Part shown: positions 29,724 through 38,406 of the stretch, in pieces | How positions within the stretch are numbered: position 1 is the first letter of the stretch | How the letters are laid out: each line of letters begins with the position of its first letter | Program-made: the position numbers and the translations under genes | Source of the DNA: Sphingobium sp. SYK-6 | GTDB lineage: Bacteria; Pseudomonadota; Alphaproteobacteria; Sphingomonadales; Sphingomonadaceae | Direction: 5' to 3' | Length of the DNA: 64,000 nt | Assembly (NCBI RefSeq): GCF_000283515.1 | Contig: NC_015976.1 | Span: 3,628,501 to 3,692,500 of the forward strand | The notes under the pieces: generated by a model | Database searches by the model: none | What the model saw: the letters and a program-made list of their open reading frames with translations, nothing else | What the model was told of the DNA's origin: nothing

Positions 29724-31772
29724 ATGCGGCGAAGCCACGACAATGCTGCCCGGCCCCTGGGCGTGCGCCTGCGCCCCTGGCTCGCGGCGCTGGACCGCTT
29801 TGCGCAGCGGGAATGGCGCTGGATCGTCGTCATTGCCTGGCTCATCATCAGCGCGGTCTATCTGGATCGCTACGCCTCCGCCATCGGCTATCTCTCCCTC
29901 GGGGATACCGACGACAACATGCGCTATCTGCAGGTGCGCGACTGGCTGAACGGCCAGAGCTGGTGGGACCTGCGCCAGCACCGCATGAACCCGCCCGAAG
30001 GCGCGAACATCCACTGGAGCCGGCTGGTCGACCTTCCGATCGCCGCGCTCATGCTGTTCTTCCGGCTGTTCATGGCCCCCGACCGCGCCGACCAGATGGC
30101 GCTGGGCGTGGCGCCGCTCATCCCGCTTCTCGTGCTGATGTTCTCGCTTGCCTTCATCACGCGGCGCCTCTCCGCCAACGGGCGCGCGCACGGCTGGTTC
30201 GCGGCCATGCTGCTGCCGCTCGCCGCCAATATGGGCCTTGGCATGTACATGCCGCTGCGCGTCGACCACCATGGCTGGCAACTCGCGCTGACGGCCGCCA
30301 CGCTGGCCGGGATGGTGGACCGGAAATGGACGCGCGGCGGCCTCGTGGCGGGCATATCCAGTGCCGCCTCGCTGGTGATCGGCATGGAGATGATGGTCTA
30401 TCTCGCCGGGGCCGGCGCGATCATGGCGCTGCGCTGGATCTTCAAGGACGGCGCGGCGCGGCGGCTGCGTCCCTATGCGCTTGGCCTGGGCGGCACCACG
30501 GCGATCGGCTATGCGCTGTTCGCCAGCAATGCCAACCGGCTGCCGGTCTGCGACGCTTTGTCTCCGGTGTGGGCCAGCACGCTCATCCTCGCGTCCGGCA
30601 TCCTGCTGGCCCTCACCATGCTACCGCTGCGCCGCTGGCCGGCCCGGCTCGTGGCGGCGTCGATCGGCGGGGCCATCGTCGCCGGCTTCGCGCTGACGAT
30701 GTGGCCGCAATGCCTGACCGGGGCCTATCAGATCTCGCCCGAGCTGCAGAGCAAATGGCTGGTCTATATCCGCGAGGCCAAGCCGATCTATGCGCAGGCG
30801 CGCGCGAGCTGGGTGCCGATGATCGCCCTGCCAATCTCCGGCCTGCTCTGCGTGCTGGCCGGATGCTGGAGCGCGCGGCGCGACACCGAGCGCCTGTGGG
30901 CCTGGGGCATTGTGGGCCTGATGACCGCCTTCGCCATCGGCCTCACCTTCTGGCAGATTCGCGCGGGCCCCGCCGCGCAGCTCCTCGCCATTCCGCCGGT
31001 CGGCTGGGCGATATGGTCGCTCGTTGCCCGGCTCGGCCGGCGTGGCTGGCCGGGGCGTGTGGCGGCCGGCATCACCCTCGGCCTGCTGGCCTGCCTGGTT
31101 TCCGCCTACGGCCTATACCCCATCATCAACGGCGCGCTGGCCAACAGCGGCAATGCGTCGCCAGCGCCAGCGCCCCCGCCCGCACCGGCGACGAATGCAG
31201 GCGGGAAAGCGCCGCGCGCTGGTAATGCGACACCACCCCCCGCCTCCGCTGCCCCGGCCCGGAATGGCAGCACAGCGGCAAACGCGGGCCAGACAAGGCG
31301 GCAGACGACGCGCCGGTCCGAAGCGCGCTGCCGCACGCTGCCGGCCCTGCAGGTGCTGAACCAGCTGCCGCCCGCGACGATCTTCACGCTGGTCGATCTT
31401 GGCCCGCGCCTGATCGCCACGACGCATCACAGCGCCATTGCCGGGCCCTATCATCGCAACGAGAAGGCCATTCTGGATATCCACCATGCCTTCGACGGTT
31501 CGCCGGAGAATTTCCGCGCGATCGCGGCGGCGCATGGGGCCAGCTATCTGCTGTTCTGCCCGAACTTCCCCGAAGGCACGATCTACCAGCGCCGCAGCCC
31601 GCGCGGCTTCTATGCGCGCCTCTCACGCGGGGAAGGCTTCACCTTCCTTGACCCGGTCACGCTCGATTTCCCGGGCGAGCTGCCCTACACTCTCTACCGC
31701 ATCGAGCCGATGCAGCCCGACGAGGACAGCTCAGCGCCGCTCCGCAAAAAAGGCGCGAAGAAGGCGCGCTGA
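29724..31772 (+). CDS. GT-C-fold-like polytopic membrane glycosyltransferase
   Basis: A 682-residue protein with about ten or more membrane helices (residues 33-48, 105-130, then many to about 470), a large loop and a C-terminal periplasmic domain of about 150 residues after a low-complexity Ala/Pro/Asn/Arg linker (about 475-530). Residues 60-66 (GDTDDNM) sit in the first periplasmic loop, where GT-C enzymes such as STT3/PglB and ArnT carry acidic metal or donor residues. The specific donor and acceptor are unknown. The last 42 bases overlap the convergent tadA. Confidence 0.6.
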   Translation: MRRSHDNAARPLGVRLRPWLAALDRFAQREWRWIVVIAWLIISAVYLDRYASAIGYLSLGDTDDNMRYLQVRDWLNGQSWWDLRQHRMNPPEGANIHWSRLVDLPIAALMLFFRLFMAPDRADQMALGVAPLIPLLVLMFSLAFITRRLSANGRAHGWFAAMLLPLAANMGLGMYMPLRVDHHGWQLALTAATLAGMVDRKWTRGGLVAGISSAASLVIGMEMMVYLAGAGAIMALRWIFKDGAARRLRPYALGLGGTTAIGYALFASNANRLPVCDALSPVWASTLILASGILLALTMLPLRRWPARLVAASIGGAIVAGFALTMWPQCLTGAYQISPELQSKWLVYIREAKPIYAQARASWVPMIALPISGLLCVLAGCWSARRDTERLWAWGIVGLMTAFAIGLTFWQIRAGPAAQLLAIPPVGWAIWSLVARLGRRGWPGRVAAGITLGLLACLVSAYGLYPIINGALANSGNASPAPAPPPAPATNAGGKAPRAGNATPPPASAAPARNGSTAANAGQTRRQTTRRSEARCRTLPALQVLNQLPPATIFTLVDLGPRLIATTHHSAIAGPYHRNEKAILDIHHAFDGSPENFRAIAAAHGASYLLFCPNFPEGTIYQRRSPRGFYARLSRGEGFTFLDPVTLDFPGELPYTLYRIEPMQPDEDSSAPLRKKGAKKAR

Positions 31773-32189
31773 CGCCGCCTCGCCCAGCCCGGGGAACAGC
31801 TCGGGCCGGTGATGACATTGCGGATGGGCGAACACCCGCGCGCCATGATCCACCCCGCCCCCCTTGGGATCACCGGCGCCATAATAGAGCCGCGCGATGC
31901 GGGCATGGGCAATGGCACCGGCGCACATGGCGCAGGGCTCCAGCGTCACCCAGAGATCGCAGCCCGTCAGCCGGTCTTGCCCCAGCGCGATGCAGGCGGC
32001 GCGGATCGCGATGATTTCCGCATGGGCGGTGGGATCATTGTCGCGCCGGTTGCGATTCTCGCCGGTCGCGATCACCCGGCCCGCCTGCGTCACCACGGCG
32101 CCGATCGGCACTTCCCCGGCTTGCGCGGATGCCTGTGCGCAGGCAAGCGCAAGGCGCATCGGCTCGGGCAGCGGGAAGGGATCGGCCAT
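31731..32189 (-). CDS. tadA: tRNA-specific adenosine deaminase TadA
   Basis: A 152-residue zinc deaminase that converts A34 to inosine in tRNA-Arg(ACG). The zinc site is H56-A-E58 (TAHAEII) with the two cysteines in PCAMC (C86 and C89). The length is typical. It ends inside the 3' end of the convergent membrane-protein gene. Confidence 0.93.
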   Translation of the reverse strand: MADPFPLPEPMRLALACAQASAQAGEVPIGAVVTQAGRVIATGENRNRRDNDPTAHAEIIAIRAACIALGQDRLTGCDLWVTLEPCAMCAGAIAHARIARLYYGAGDPKGGGVDHGARVFAHPQCHHRPELFPGLGEAASARLLRAFFAERR

Positions 32190-32297
32190 GCGCCGTCCCT
32201 AACGAAGCGGGTTTGTCAGGGAAAGCGCCTTGACGATTCGCAGCTGAGCCGCTATCGGCGCCGCTTTCCGTAAGAACCCAGATCAGGATCGATTGAC

Positions 32298-32591
32298 ATG
32301 TCGCGCATCTGCGAACTGACCGGCCGGAGCCGCCAAGTGGGCCACAACGTGTCTCACGCCAATAACAAGACCAAGCGAGTCTTTCTGCCCAACCTGCAGA
32401 ATGTGACACTGATCTCCGATACGCTGGAGCGCGGCGTCAAGCTGCGCGTCTCCACGCACGGCCTGCGCTCCGTGGAGCATGTCGGCGGGCTGGACAACTG
32501 GCTGATGAAGACGTCCGACGAGAAGCTGTCGCTTCGCGTGCGTCGGCTGAAGCGCGAGATCGCCAAGAAGACGGCCGCCAAGGCCGCCTGA
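32298..32591 (+). CDS. rpmB: 50S ribosomal protein L28
   Basis: A 97-residue L28: [34 protein letters not shown] is diagnostic of L28, with the added C-terminal part ([16 protein letters not shown]) usual in alphaproteobacteria. A terminator-like hairpin follows. Confidence 0.97.
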   Translation: MSRICELTGRSRQVGHNVSHANNKTKRVFLPNLQNVTLISDTLERGVKLRVSTHGLRSVEHVGGLDNWLMKTSDEKLSLRVRRLKREIAKKTAAKAA

Positions 32592-32617
32592 CCGGCAATC
32601 CCGTCACGAGACGATCC

Positions 32618-32650
32618 GAAAGGGCGGTCCGCAAGGGCCGCCCTTTCCGT
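32618..32650 (+). terminator. Rho-independent terminator of rpmB
   Basis: GAAAGGGCGGTCC (32618-32630) pairs with GGGCCGCCCTTTC (32635-32647), one G-T pair, over a 4-base loop; a short CGTTT follows. The T tract is weak. Confidence 0.7.
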
Positions 32651-32688
32651 TTGTGCCCGGCACGGCGGACGCGGGGAGAGGCGGGACG

Positions 32689-33702
32689 TCAGGGCGCGGG
32701 GGCGTCGCTGACCCAGCCCGCCGGCAGTGCGAAGCGCATCAGCAGGCTGCGCTGCAGGAACAGGTGGTTGTCATCGGACGCCACCCAGAGGACCGGCTGG
32801 CCATTCTGCCGGGAGAGCGCCAGCGCCTCGAAATTGTCGGCAAGTCCCGGTGGGGCGAACGTGGCGATCGGCTTGCCGGTCAGGATCGCCCCTTCCGCCA
32901 GCGGGGGCAGCGTGACGAGCGAGAGGCGCGCCGTGAAGCCATCGGCCAGCGTCAGGCGGCGATTGAGGACCAGCAGCCGGTCCCCGCCGAGCCAGAGCGC
33001 ATCGGTGGGCCGATAACCCGTGGGCGGACGATAGCCCAGATGCACGGGCGGCGGCGTCGCCGGATCGACCGGGTCGCCTTGCCAGAGCAGGACGTCATGC
33101 GCGCCGGCAGGACCGATCGCCATCTCCGCAATCGCCAGAAAACGCCCGTCCCCAAAGCGGACCAGCGATTCGATGCTGCCCGTCACTGGCCAGTCGGCCA
33201 TCTCGGGCGGCTCGACGCAGCCCTCCAGGGCGCGGAAATCCGGTGCATAGCGACAGATGCGCTGCAGGCCCTCGAATCCCACCCAGATCCGCCCGCTCAC
33301 CGGATCGCGCTGCATGCTTTCCGAATCCCAGCGCCAGCCGGGCCAGTGCTGCTCGGCGGCAATGCGCGGCAGCGGCTCGATGAAGCCCTTCCCCTCCGCG
33401 CCGCTGACGCGAAAACCGAAGAGTTCGCCGGTATCGCTGAGCCCGATCATGGCGCCGTCATCATCGACCAGCAGGGAGGAAATGCCGCCAAAGGCCTTGT
33501 GCGGACTGGTGAGCTGCCAGGCGCCGGTGAGCGTCAGGGGCCCGAAGGCGGCCGCGTCTCCGGCTTTCTCGAGCGGGATCGCGCGGGCCTGTACGACGAG
33601 GCTGTCGAACGTGGCGGGAGGCATATCGCTGCCGTGGCGCCCGTTCATGAGCAGGATGAACAGCATCAGGATGAGCGCGACCCGCTGCATGGGGCGGGGC
33701 AA
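32689..33702 (-). CDS. Phytase-like (esterase-like, PF13449) secreted protein
   Basis: A 337-residue protein with a membrane or signal segment at 8-20 and a beta-propeller-like body matching the esterase-like phytase domain: GGISSLLVDDDGAMIGLSDTG, WRWDSESMQRDPVSGRIWVGFEG and GRFLAIAE. The metal-binding aspartates and the W-R-W-D-S-E stretch are typical. The real substrate is not known. It converges with rpmB. An M5 start (MQRVALIL) is also possible. Confidence 0.75.
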   Translation of the reverse strand: MPRPMQRVALILMLFILLMNGRHGSDMPPATFDSLVVQARAIPLEKAGDAAAFGPLTLTGAWQLTSPHKAFGGISSLLVDDDGAMIGLSDTGELFGFRVSGAEGKGFIEPLPRIAAEQHWPGWRWDSESMQRDPVSGRIWVGFEGLQRICRYAPDFRALEGCVEPPEMADWPVTGSIESLVRFGDGRFLAIAEMAIGPAGAHDVLLWQGDPVDPATPPPVHLGYRPPTGYRPTDALWLGGDRLLVLNRRLTLADGFTARLSLVTLPPLAEGAILTGKPIATFAPPGLADNFEALALSRQNGQPVLWVASDDNHLFLQRSLLMRFALPAGWVSDAPAP

Positions 33703-33765
33703 TAGCGGGAGATGGCGGGACTGGCCACCATCTTGTTGGCCGATCGGCCTCCCGCTGCCCCGTTC

Positions 33766-33793
33766 CTGAACCGCAGCTAAAACGGCCGTTCAG
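33766..33793. promoter_or_regulatory. CTGAAC-N16-GTTCAG inverted repeat, candidate operator or ECF-type promoter
   Basis: CTGAAC (33766-33771) and GTTCAG (33788-33793) are perfect inverted half-sites with 16 bases between, 98 bases before the glycine-zipper gene start. The same arrangement lies at 11225-11252. It also reads GAAC-N15-CGTT. Confidence 0.5.
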
Positions 33794-33890
33794 CATCCAC
33801 TCAAGCAAATCGGTCTAGAAGGATGTTCATGGCAGACGAGTTGTGGCCCAGATCCCACGAAGCGTTTGCCGGGACAGAAGGAGCAAGACC

Positions 33891-34283
33891 ATGAAAGCCA
33901 TCAAGTTCATCAGCCTCACGGCCGCCGCTACCATGGTCGTGACTTCCCTGGGCGTTGCCGCACCGGCCGCAGCGCGGGACCGTGGCTACAATAATTATCG
34001 CGGCGACTATGCCCGCGACTATCGCTACGACCGTCGCGACTATCGCCAGAACTACCGCGATACGCGCTATGCCCGCGACAACCGTTATTATGGTCACAAC
34101 GACCGCTATCGCTGCAAGAATGACGGCTCGACCGGCACCATCATCGGCGCGATCGCCGGTGGCCTGCTGGGCCACGAAGTCGCGGGCCGCAATGGCGACA
34201 AGACCGCCGGCACGATCATCGGCGGTGCCGTGGGCGCCGTTGCCGGCCGGGCCATCGACAAGAGCGACAGCCGCTGCCGCTAA
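33891..34283 (+). CDS. Glycine-zipper 2TM secreted/outer-membrane protein
   Basis: A 130-residue protein: signal peptide (to about residue 28, AAA), an Arg/Tyr/Asp/Asn-rich linker (RGDYARDYRYDRRDYRQNY), a cysteine, then a glycine-zipper hairpin (GTIIGAIAGGLLGHEVAGRNGDKTAGTIIGGAVGAVAGRAID in two halves, here described only). The linker resembles that of the small gene at 10831, and the two share the inverted repeat upstream. AAGGAG lies seven bases before the ATG. A strong terminator follows. Confidence 0.8.
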   Translation: MKAIKFISLTAAATMVVTSLGVAAPAAARDRGYNNYRGDYARDYRYDRRDYRQNYRDTRYARDNRYYGHNDRYRCKNDGSTGTIIGAIAGGLLGHEVAGRNGDKTAGTIIGGAVGAVAGRAIDKSDSRCR

Positions 34284-34319
34284 CAATGACAGAATAATCG
34301 CTTCACGCTCCCCTAGCAC

Positions 34320-34353
34320 GCCGGTCCTCCGCCTGGAGGGCCGGCTTTTTTTT
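34320..34353 (+). terminator. Rho-independent terminator of glycine-zipper gene
   Basis: An 11-bp stem, GCCGGTCCTCC (34320-34330) with GGAGGGCCGGC (34335-34345), a 4-base loop and a run of eight T. One of the strongest terminators in the window. Confidence 0.92.
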
Positions 34354-34480
34354 GGCGAGCGAGGAAGGCGGGCGCGCGTGCCGCGAACCGGCCGCCCGGT
34401 GGTGCGACGGGCCGTCGGAACCCTCCGCGCGCTGTGCCGTTCGGTTCATATCCACACAGCGACAATGAGAGGAGGCAGTT

Positions 34481-35512
34481 ATGCCAGCGCGCCTGAAGCC
34501 GCTTGACCAGCAAGTCATCGTGATCACCGGGGCCTCGTCCGGCCATGGCCTCGCCACGGCCCGCATGGCCGCCGCGGCGGGCGCCCGCGTCATGCTGGCC
34601 GCGCGCGACGAGGAAGCGCTCCGCGAAATATGCGACGACATCCGCGCCGAGGGCGGCAAGGCGGATTATGTCGTGACCGACGTGGGCGACGAAGAACAGG
34701 TCCAGCGCCTCGCCGACCAGACCATCGCCCGCTTCGGCGGCTTCGACTGCTGGGTGAACAATGCCGGCATCGGCATCTACAGCGAACTGCTCGACACGCC
34801 GATCGAGGATCATGGCAAGATATTCGAGACGAATTACTGGGGCATTGTCCACGGGTCGCTCGCGGCCGTGCGTCACCTCAAGGGCAAGAGCGGGGGCGGC
34901 GCCATCATCAATGTGGGCTCCATCAACAGCGACATGTCCGGCCCGCTGCTGGGCGCCTATAATGCGTCCAAACATGCCGTGAAGGGCTTCACCGACGCCC
35001 TGCGCATCGAGATGAAGGCCGACGATGCGCCCATCTCCATCACGCTCATCAAGCCGAGCGCGATCGGCACGCCGTTCACGGAACATGGCCGCAACATGAC
35101 GGGTTATGAGGCCCGCCTGCCCCAGCCGATCTATTCCCCCGAGATCGTGGCCCATGCCATCCTGGATGCGGCGCAGCATCCCCGCCGCGCGATCACGGTC
35201 GGCGCGGGAGGCAAGCTCCAGGTGCTGGGCGCCGTGCTGTTCCCCTCCCTGTTCGACCGGATCGCCACGGGCATGCGCGACTCGCTGCTCTACAAGGATC
35301 GCCCCCAGCCGCCGGTGGAAGGCAATCTCTACGAGCCGCAGGGCAATGACGGCCGGGCGGAAGGCCGGCAGCACGGACGAAAGTTCAGCCTGTTCACGAC
35401 GGGGCGGACGCATCCGGCCGCGACCCTGGCGATGGTGGCTGCCACGGGTGTCGGCGGGGCATTGCTCTATGCGCTGCAGAAAGGCCGGCCGGCGATCGCC
35501 GGTTCCCGATGA
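34481..35512 (+). CDS. SDR-family oxidoreductase with long C-terminal extension
   Basis: A 343-residue short-chain dehydrogenase. The cofactor motif is TGASSGHGLA near residue 16, then NNAG (WVNNAGIG) and the catalytic YNASK. After the usual 260 residues, an additional stretch of about 80 ends in a hydrophobic segment (ATLAMVAATGVGGALLYALQ), perhaps a membrane anchor. The substrate is unknown. GAGG precedes the start. Confidence 0.82.
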   Translation: MPARLKPLDQQVIVITGASSGHGLATARMAAAAGARVMLAARDEEALREICDDIRAEGGKADYVVTDVGDEEQVQRLADQTIARFGGFDCWVNNAGIGIYSELLDTPIEDHGKIFETNYWGIVHGSLAAVRHLKGKSGGGAIINVGSINSDMSGPLLGAYNASKHAVKGFTDALRIEMKADDAPISITLIKPSAIGTPFTEHGRNMTGYEARLPQPIYSPEIVAHAILDAAQHPRRAITVGAGGKLQVLGAVLFPSLFDRIATGMRDSLLYKDRPQPPVEGNLYEPQGNDGRAEGRQHGRKFSLFTTGRTHPAATLAMVAATGVGGALLYALQKGRPAIAGSR

Positions 35513-35628
35513 GCGCGTACACGGGAACACCGGCGCCTTGCGGCGTCGGGTGTTGCTGTGGGTTAGGCGGCGTGGACAAGTTCCCGGACTTCGAGGGAGC
35601 CAGAAGCGCGCTTTCCAGCATTTTCATT

Positions 35629-35657
35629 CGTCATCCCGGACTCGATCCGGGATGACG
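35629..35657. repeat. Intergenic perfect hairpin (12-bp inverted repeat)
   Basis: CGTCATCCCGGA (35629-35640) and TCCGGGATGACG (35646-35657) form a perfect hairpin with a 5-base loop. This CGTCATCCCGGA-type palindrome is the kind that recurs between genes in sphingomonads. No T tract follows, so it is not a plain terminator. Confidence 0.7.
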
Positions 35658-35785
35658 CTTCTTCCTGTTTCTCAAACCGGCTGGGCCCGGCGGGATTCAG
35701 GCAGCGGAGTCCCGGATCAGGTCCGGGACGCCGTGGTGAGTGACGGGAGGATGCGCGCTGCTTTGCAAGAAACGCGATGAAACCC

Positions 35786-36586
35786 TCAGTGAACGAAGCG
35801 CGCGACGACATCGCGGTAGGAGCGGCTCACTTTCACCTGGCTGCCGGATTCGAGCACGAGGAAGCATTCGCCATTGGTGTGCGGCTTCACTTGCCGGACC
35901 TGGCTGAGATTGACGATGGTGGAGCGGTGGATGCGCTGGAAATTGCGCGGATCGAGCCGCTTTTCGAGATCCTTCATCGTCTCGCGCAGGATGAGCGAAT
36001 TGTCGGCGGTGTAGATGCACATATAGTCGCCGGCCGCGTCGATCCGCTCGATCGTGTCCACGTCGATGCGGAAGATCTGGCCGCGATCCTTGATGTTGAT
36101 GAGCTTCTCGTAACGGCTGGAGGCGGGCGTCTCATGATCCGGGCCCATGTCCGTGACGGCATCGGGCGCGACTTCGGCCAGCACTTCGCGCAGGCGCTCC
36201 ACCTCCACGACATTGCGCTTCTCCTGAAGCCGCTGGCGCGCCCGGTCGAGCGCATCGGCGAGGCGCTGCTCGTCGACGGGCTTCATGAGATAATCGATGG
36301 CCTGCGCCTCGAAAGCGCGCAGGGCATGATCCGAATAAGCGGTGACGAAGATGAACAGCGGGGGCTCCACTTCCATCACGCCCTGCACCACGGAAAATCC
36401 GTCGAAGCCCGGCATCTGGATATCGAGGAACACGAGGTCGGGCTTGTGAGTCTTGATGGCGCGGATGGCTTCCCGGCCATTGGTACAGGTTTCCACGATC
36501 TCCACATCGGGATGTGCCTCCAGACGGAGCGTGAGCCCCTGTATGGCAAGGCTTTCATCGTCGACGAGAATGGTGCGAATGGTCAT
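35786..36586 (-). CDS. LytTR-type response regulator
   Basis: A 266-residue regulator. The receiver domain has the acid pair DDE at 9-11 and D55 as the phospho-acceptor (FLDIQMPG). A LytTR DNA-binding domain fills about 160-266 (DRGQIFRIDVDTIERIDAAG, RRNFQRIHRSTIVNL type). Its start overlaps the sensor-kinase stop by 4 bases (ATGA), so it is translated together with it. The target genes are unknown. Confidence 0.92.
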   Translation of the reverse strand: MTIRTILVDDESLAIQGLTLRLEAHPDVEIVETCTNGREAIRAIKTHKPDLVFLDIQMPGFDGFSVVQGVMEVEPPLFIFVTAYSDHALRAFEAQAIDYLMKPVDEQRLADALDRARQRLQEKRNVVEVERLREVLAEVAPDAVTDMGPDHETPASSRYEKLINIKDRGQIFRIDVDTIERIDAAGDYMCIYTADNSLILRETMKDLEKRLDPRNFQRIHRSTIVNLSQVRQVKPHTNGECFLVLESGSQVKVSRSYRDVVARFVH

Positions 36587-37701
36587 GCGGCTACCCTTGA
36601 TGGTTCGGCGATAGAGAGCGGCATCTCGATGATGACGCTGTAGCCCCCCTCGGGCGGAGAACGTGTTTCCATGCTCTGGCGTTCCCCAAAAGCCTGAGCC
36701 AGCCGATCCCTGATATTGGCCAGGCCCACGCCCGTTCCCTTCGTCACGCGCTGGTCATGTCCGTTCAAGCCGGGTCCGGTGTCCGACACGACGATCCGAA
36801 CATTTTCACCGATGGGCTGAGCCGTGACCACGATATCGGCGCCTTCCTCCTGCGGGGTTACGGCATATTTAATCGCGTTCTCGACCAAAGGTTGCAGCAG
36901 CAGCGAAGGAAGTCGCGTGCCGGCCACCGCGGGATGGATGTCGAAGATGGGGCGAAGCCGGTCCTCGAAGCGCATTTTCTCGATCTCGAGATAGAGTTTC
37001 AGCGTCTCGATCTCCTGCTCCAGCGTCACTTGCGCGGTCGGCTCGTTGATGAGCGTGTAGCGCAGGAAAGCCGACAGGCGGGAGAGCATCGCATTGGCCC
37101 GATCGGTCTGCTTGAGCAGCACGAGCGTCGAGATGCTGTTGAGCGTGTTGAACAGGAAATGCGGGTTGAGCTGGTAACGCAGCATGGCAAGCTGGGCGGA
37201 ACTGGCCTGGTTTTCCAGCCGCTGGAGCTGGTCTGCCTGCTGCTCCACGGTGAGATAATAATTGATGGCGTAATAGAGCGCCGACCAGGCGCCCAGCAGC
37301 GTGAAATTGAGGTAGAAGGCGCCCAGGAACAGCTTGAGACCACCCCCTTCGCTCAGGGGATTGAGCGTGGTGAACACCCAGGCATCGATGAAGGCCGAGG
37401 TGCCGGCAGCGAAGATCGCCACCGCGATCGATGTCGTCCAGGTGACGATCGGCCGCTGGCGCAGCAGGAAGCGGAAGCCCACCGCCATCAGCAGCGTCAG
37501 CGAATAGCCGGTCACCGTGGAAATCAGCACCGGCACGAGGAAGGAAATGGGTTGCCCATTGGCAATGCCCGACAGGCCGCGCAGCAGGAAGGCGCCGGAC
37601 CAGCCCAGCCCCTGCAGGATCCAGAACGCGCGGTTCTTGTCCTCGAAAAAGGGTTGCGCGCGCATGACTGTCAGGGCGGCGTTCTGTTCAGTGTTCTGCA
37701 T
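36583..37701 (-). CDS. LytS-type sensor histidine kinase
   Basis: A 372-residue inner-membrane kinase of the His_kinase (PF06580) group. Four membrane helices lie in residues 25-150, then the phospho-acceptor H181 in LNPHFLFNTLNSIS, and an HATPase domain with NAIKYAV, DTGPGL and GTGVGLANIRDRL. The ATG at 37701 was chosen because it overlaps the end of the upstream HxlR gene and fits the family start; longer forms are improbable. It phosphorylates the adjacent LytTR regulator. Confidence 0.88.
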   Translation of the reverse strand: MQNTEQNAALTVMRAQPFFEDKNRAFWILQGLGWSGAFLLRGLSGIANGQPISFLVPVLISTVTGYSLTLLMAVGFRFLLRQRPIVTWTTSIAVAIFAAGTSAFIDAWVFTTLNPLSEGGGLKLFLGAFYLNFTLLGAWSALYYAINYYLTVEQQADQLQRLENQASSAQLAMLRYQLNPHFLFNTLNSISTLVLLKQTDRANAMLSRLSAFLRYTLINEPTAQVTLEQEIETLKLYLEIEKMRFEDRLRPIFDIHPAVAGTRLPSLLLQPLVENAIKYAVTPQEEGADIVVTAQPIGENVRIVVSDTGPGLNGHDQRVTKGTGVGLANIRDRLAQAFGERQSMETRSPPEGGYSVIIEMPLSIAEPSRVAA

Positions 37702-38188
37702 GCCCGGCGGCCTCGCATTCAGGCTTCGTTGTCGTCCCGGTGTCCGCCGGCTCGATCCAGCACAGGTCGCGATGGTCGAGCGGCCGCCCGTCCCACGCCT
37801 GGATGGTGACCGGCCGGATCGGCTTGCCGTCACGCCGGTCCGCCAGGACCGGGCCGGCGAAGGGATGCCCGCTCCAGCGCTCGCCCCACTGGCGCAGCGC
37901 GATCATGACCGGCACCAGCCCCCTGCCCTTCTCCGTGAGACGATAGGCGACGCGGCGCCGGTCGCTTTCGACAGGCTCGCGGGTGAGGATGCCCTTGGCC
38001 ACCAGCTTGGACAAGCGGCTGGAAAGGATGTTGCGGGCAATGCCCAGGGCGCCCTGAAAATCCTCGAAATAGACGATGCCGCTGAACGCCGCGCGCAAGA
38101 TCATGAACGACCAGCGCTCCCCCATCGCTTCCAGCGCGGCAGGCAGCGCGCAGCCCTCAAAGACGTCGAGACCCTTGCGAGCACCCAT
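37688..38188 (-). CDS. HxlR-type winged-helix transcriptional regulator
   Basis: A 166-residue regulator with the HxlR pattern: C13 (GCALPAALEAMGERWSFMILRAAF), then FEDFQGALGIARNILSSRLSKLVAKGIL and LTEKGRGLVPVMIAL. The cysteine near the N-terminus is the type used by redox-sensing members. It overlaps the LytS gene by 14 bases and is probably co-transcribed with it. It is divergent from rsh. Confidence 0.88.
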   Translation of the reverse strand: MGARKGLDVFEGCALPAALEAMGERWSFMILRAAFSGIVYFEDFQGALGIARNILSSRLSKLVAKGILTREPVESDRRRVAYRLTEKGRGLVPVMIALRQWGERWSGHPFAGPVLADRRDGKPIRPVTIQAWDGRPLDHRDLCWIEPADTGTTTKPECEAAGHAEH

Positions 38189-38406
38189 AATCAGGCGACG
38201 CTAGCCGATATTGCGCGCATAGCCAATGGCGCGTGCGCGAAGTTCGTGCGCAGGCCGCGCCGGGGATGCATGGCGGCGGCATCCCTTCCCGCGGGCCCTC
38301 CGAGGCGCGGGAAGCGCGGCCTGCCGGGGGCGTCGGCATGATTGTCTTTCAATTAATTTGACTTTTCTGTTGCGCAAAAGCGGGGTGCCGCACCATCTTG
38401 GACGGG

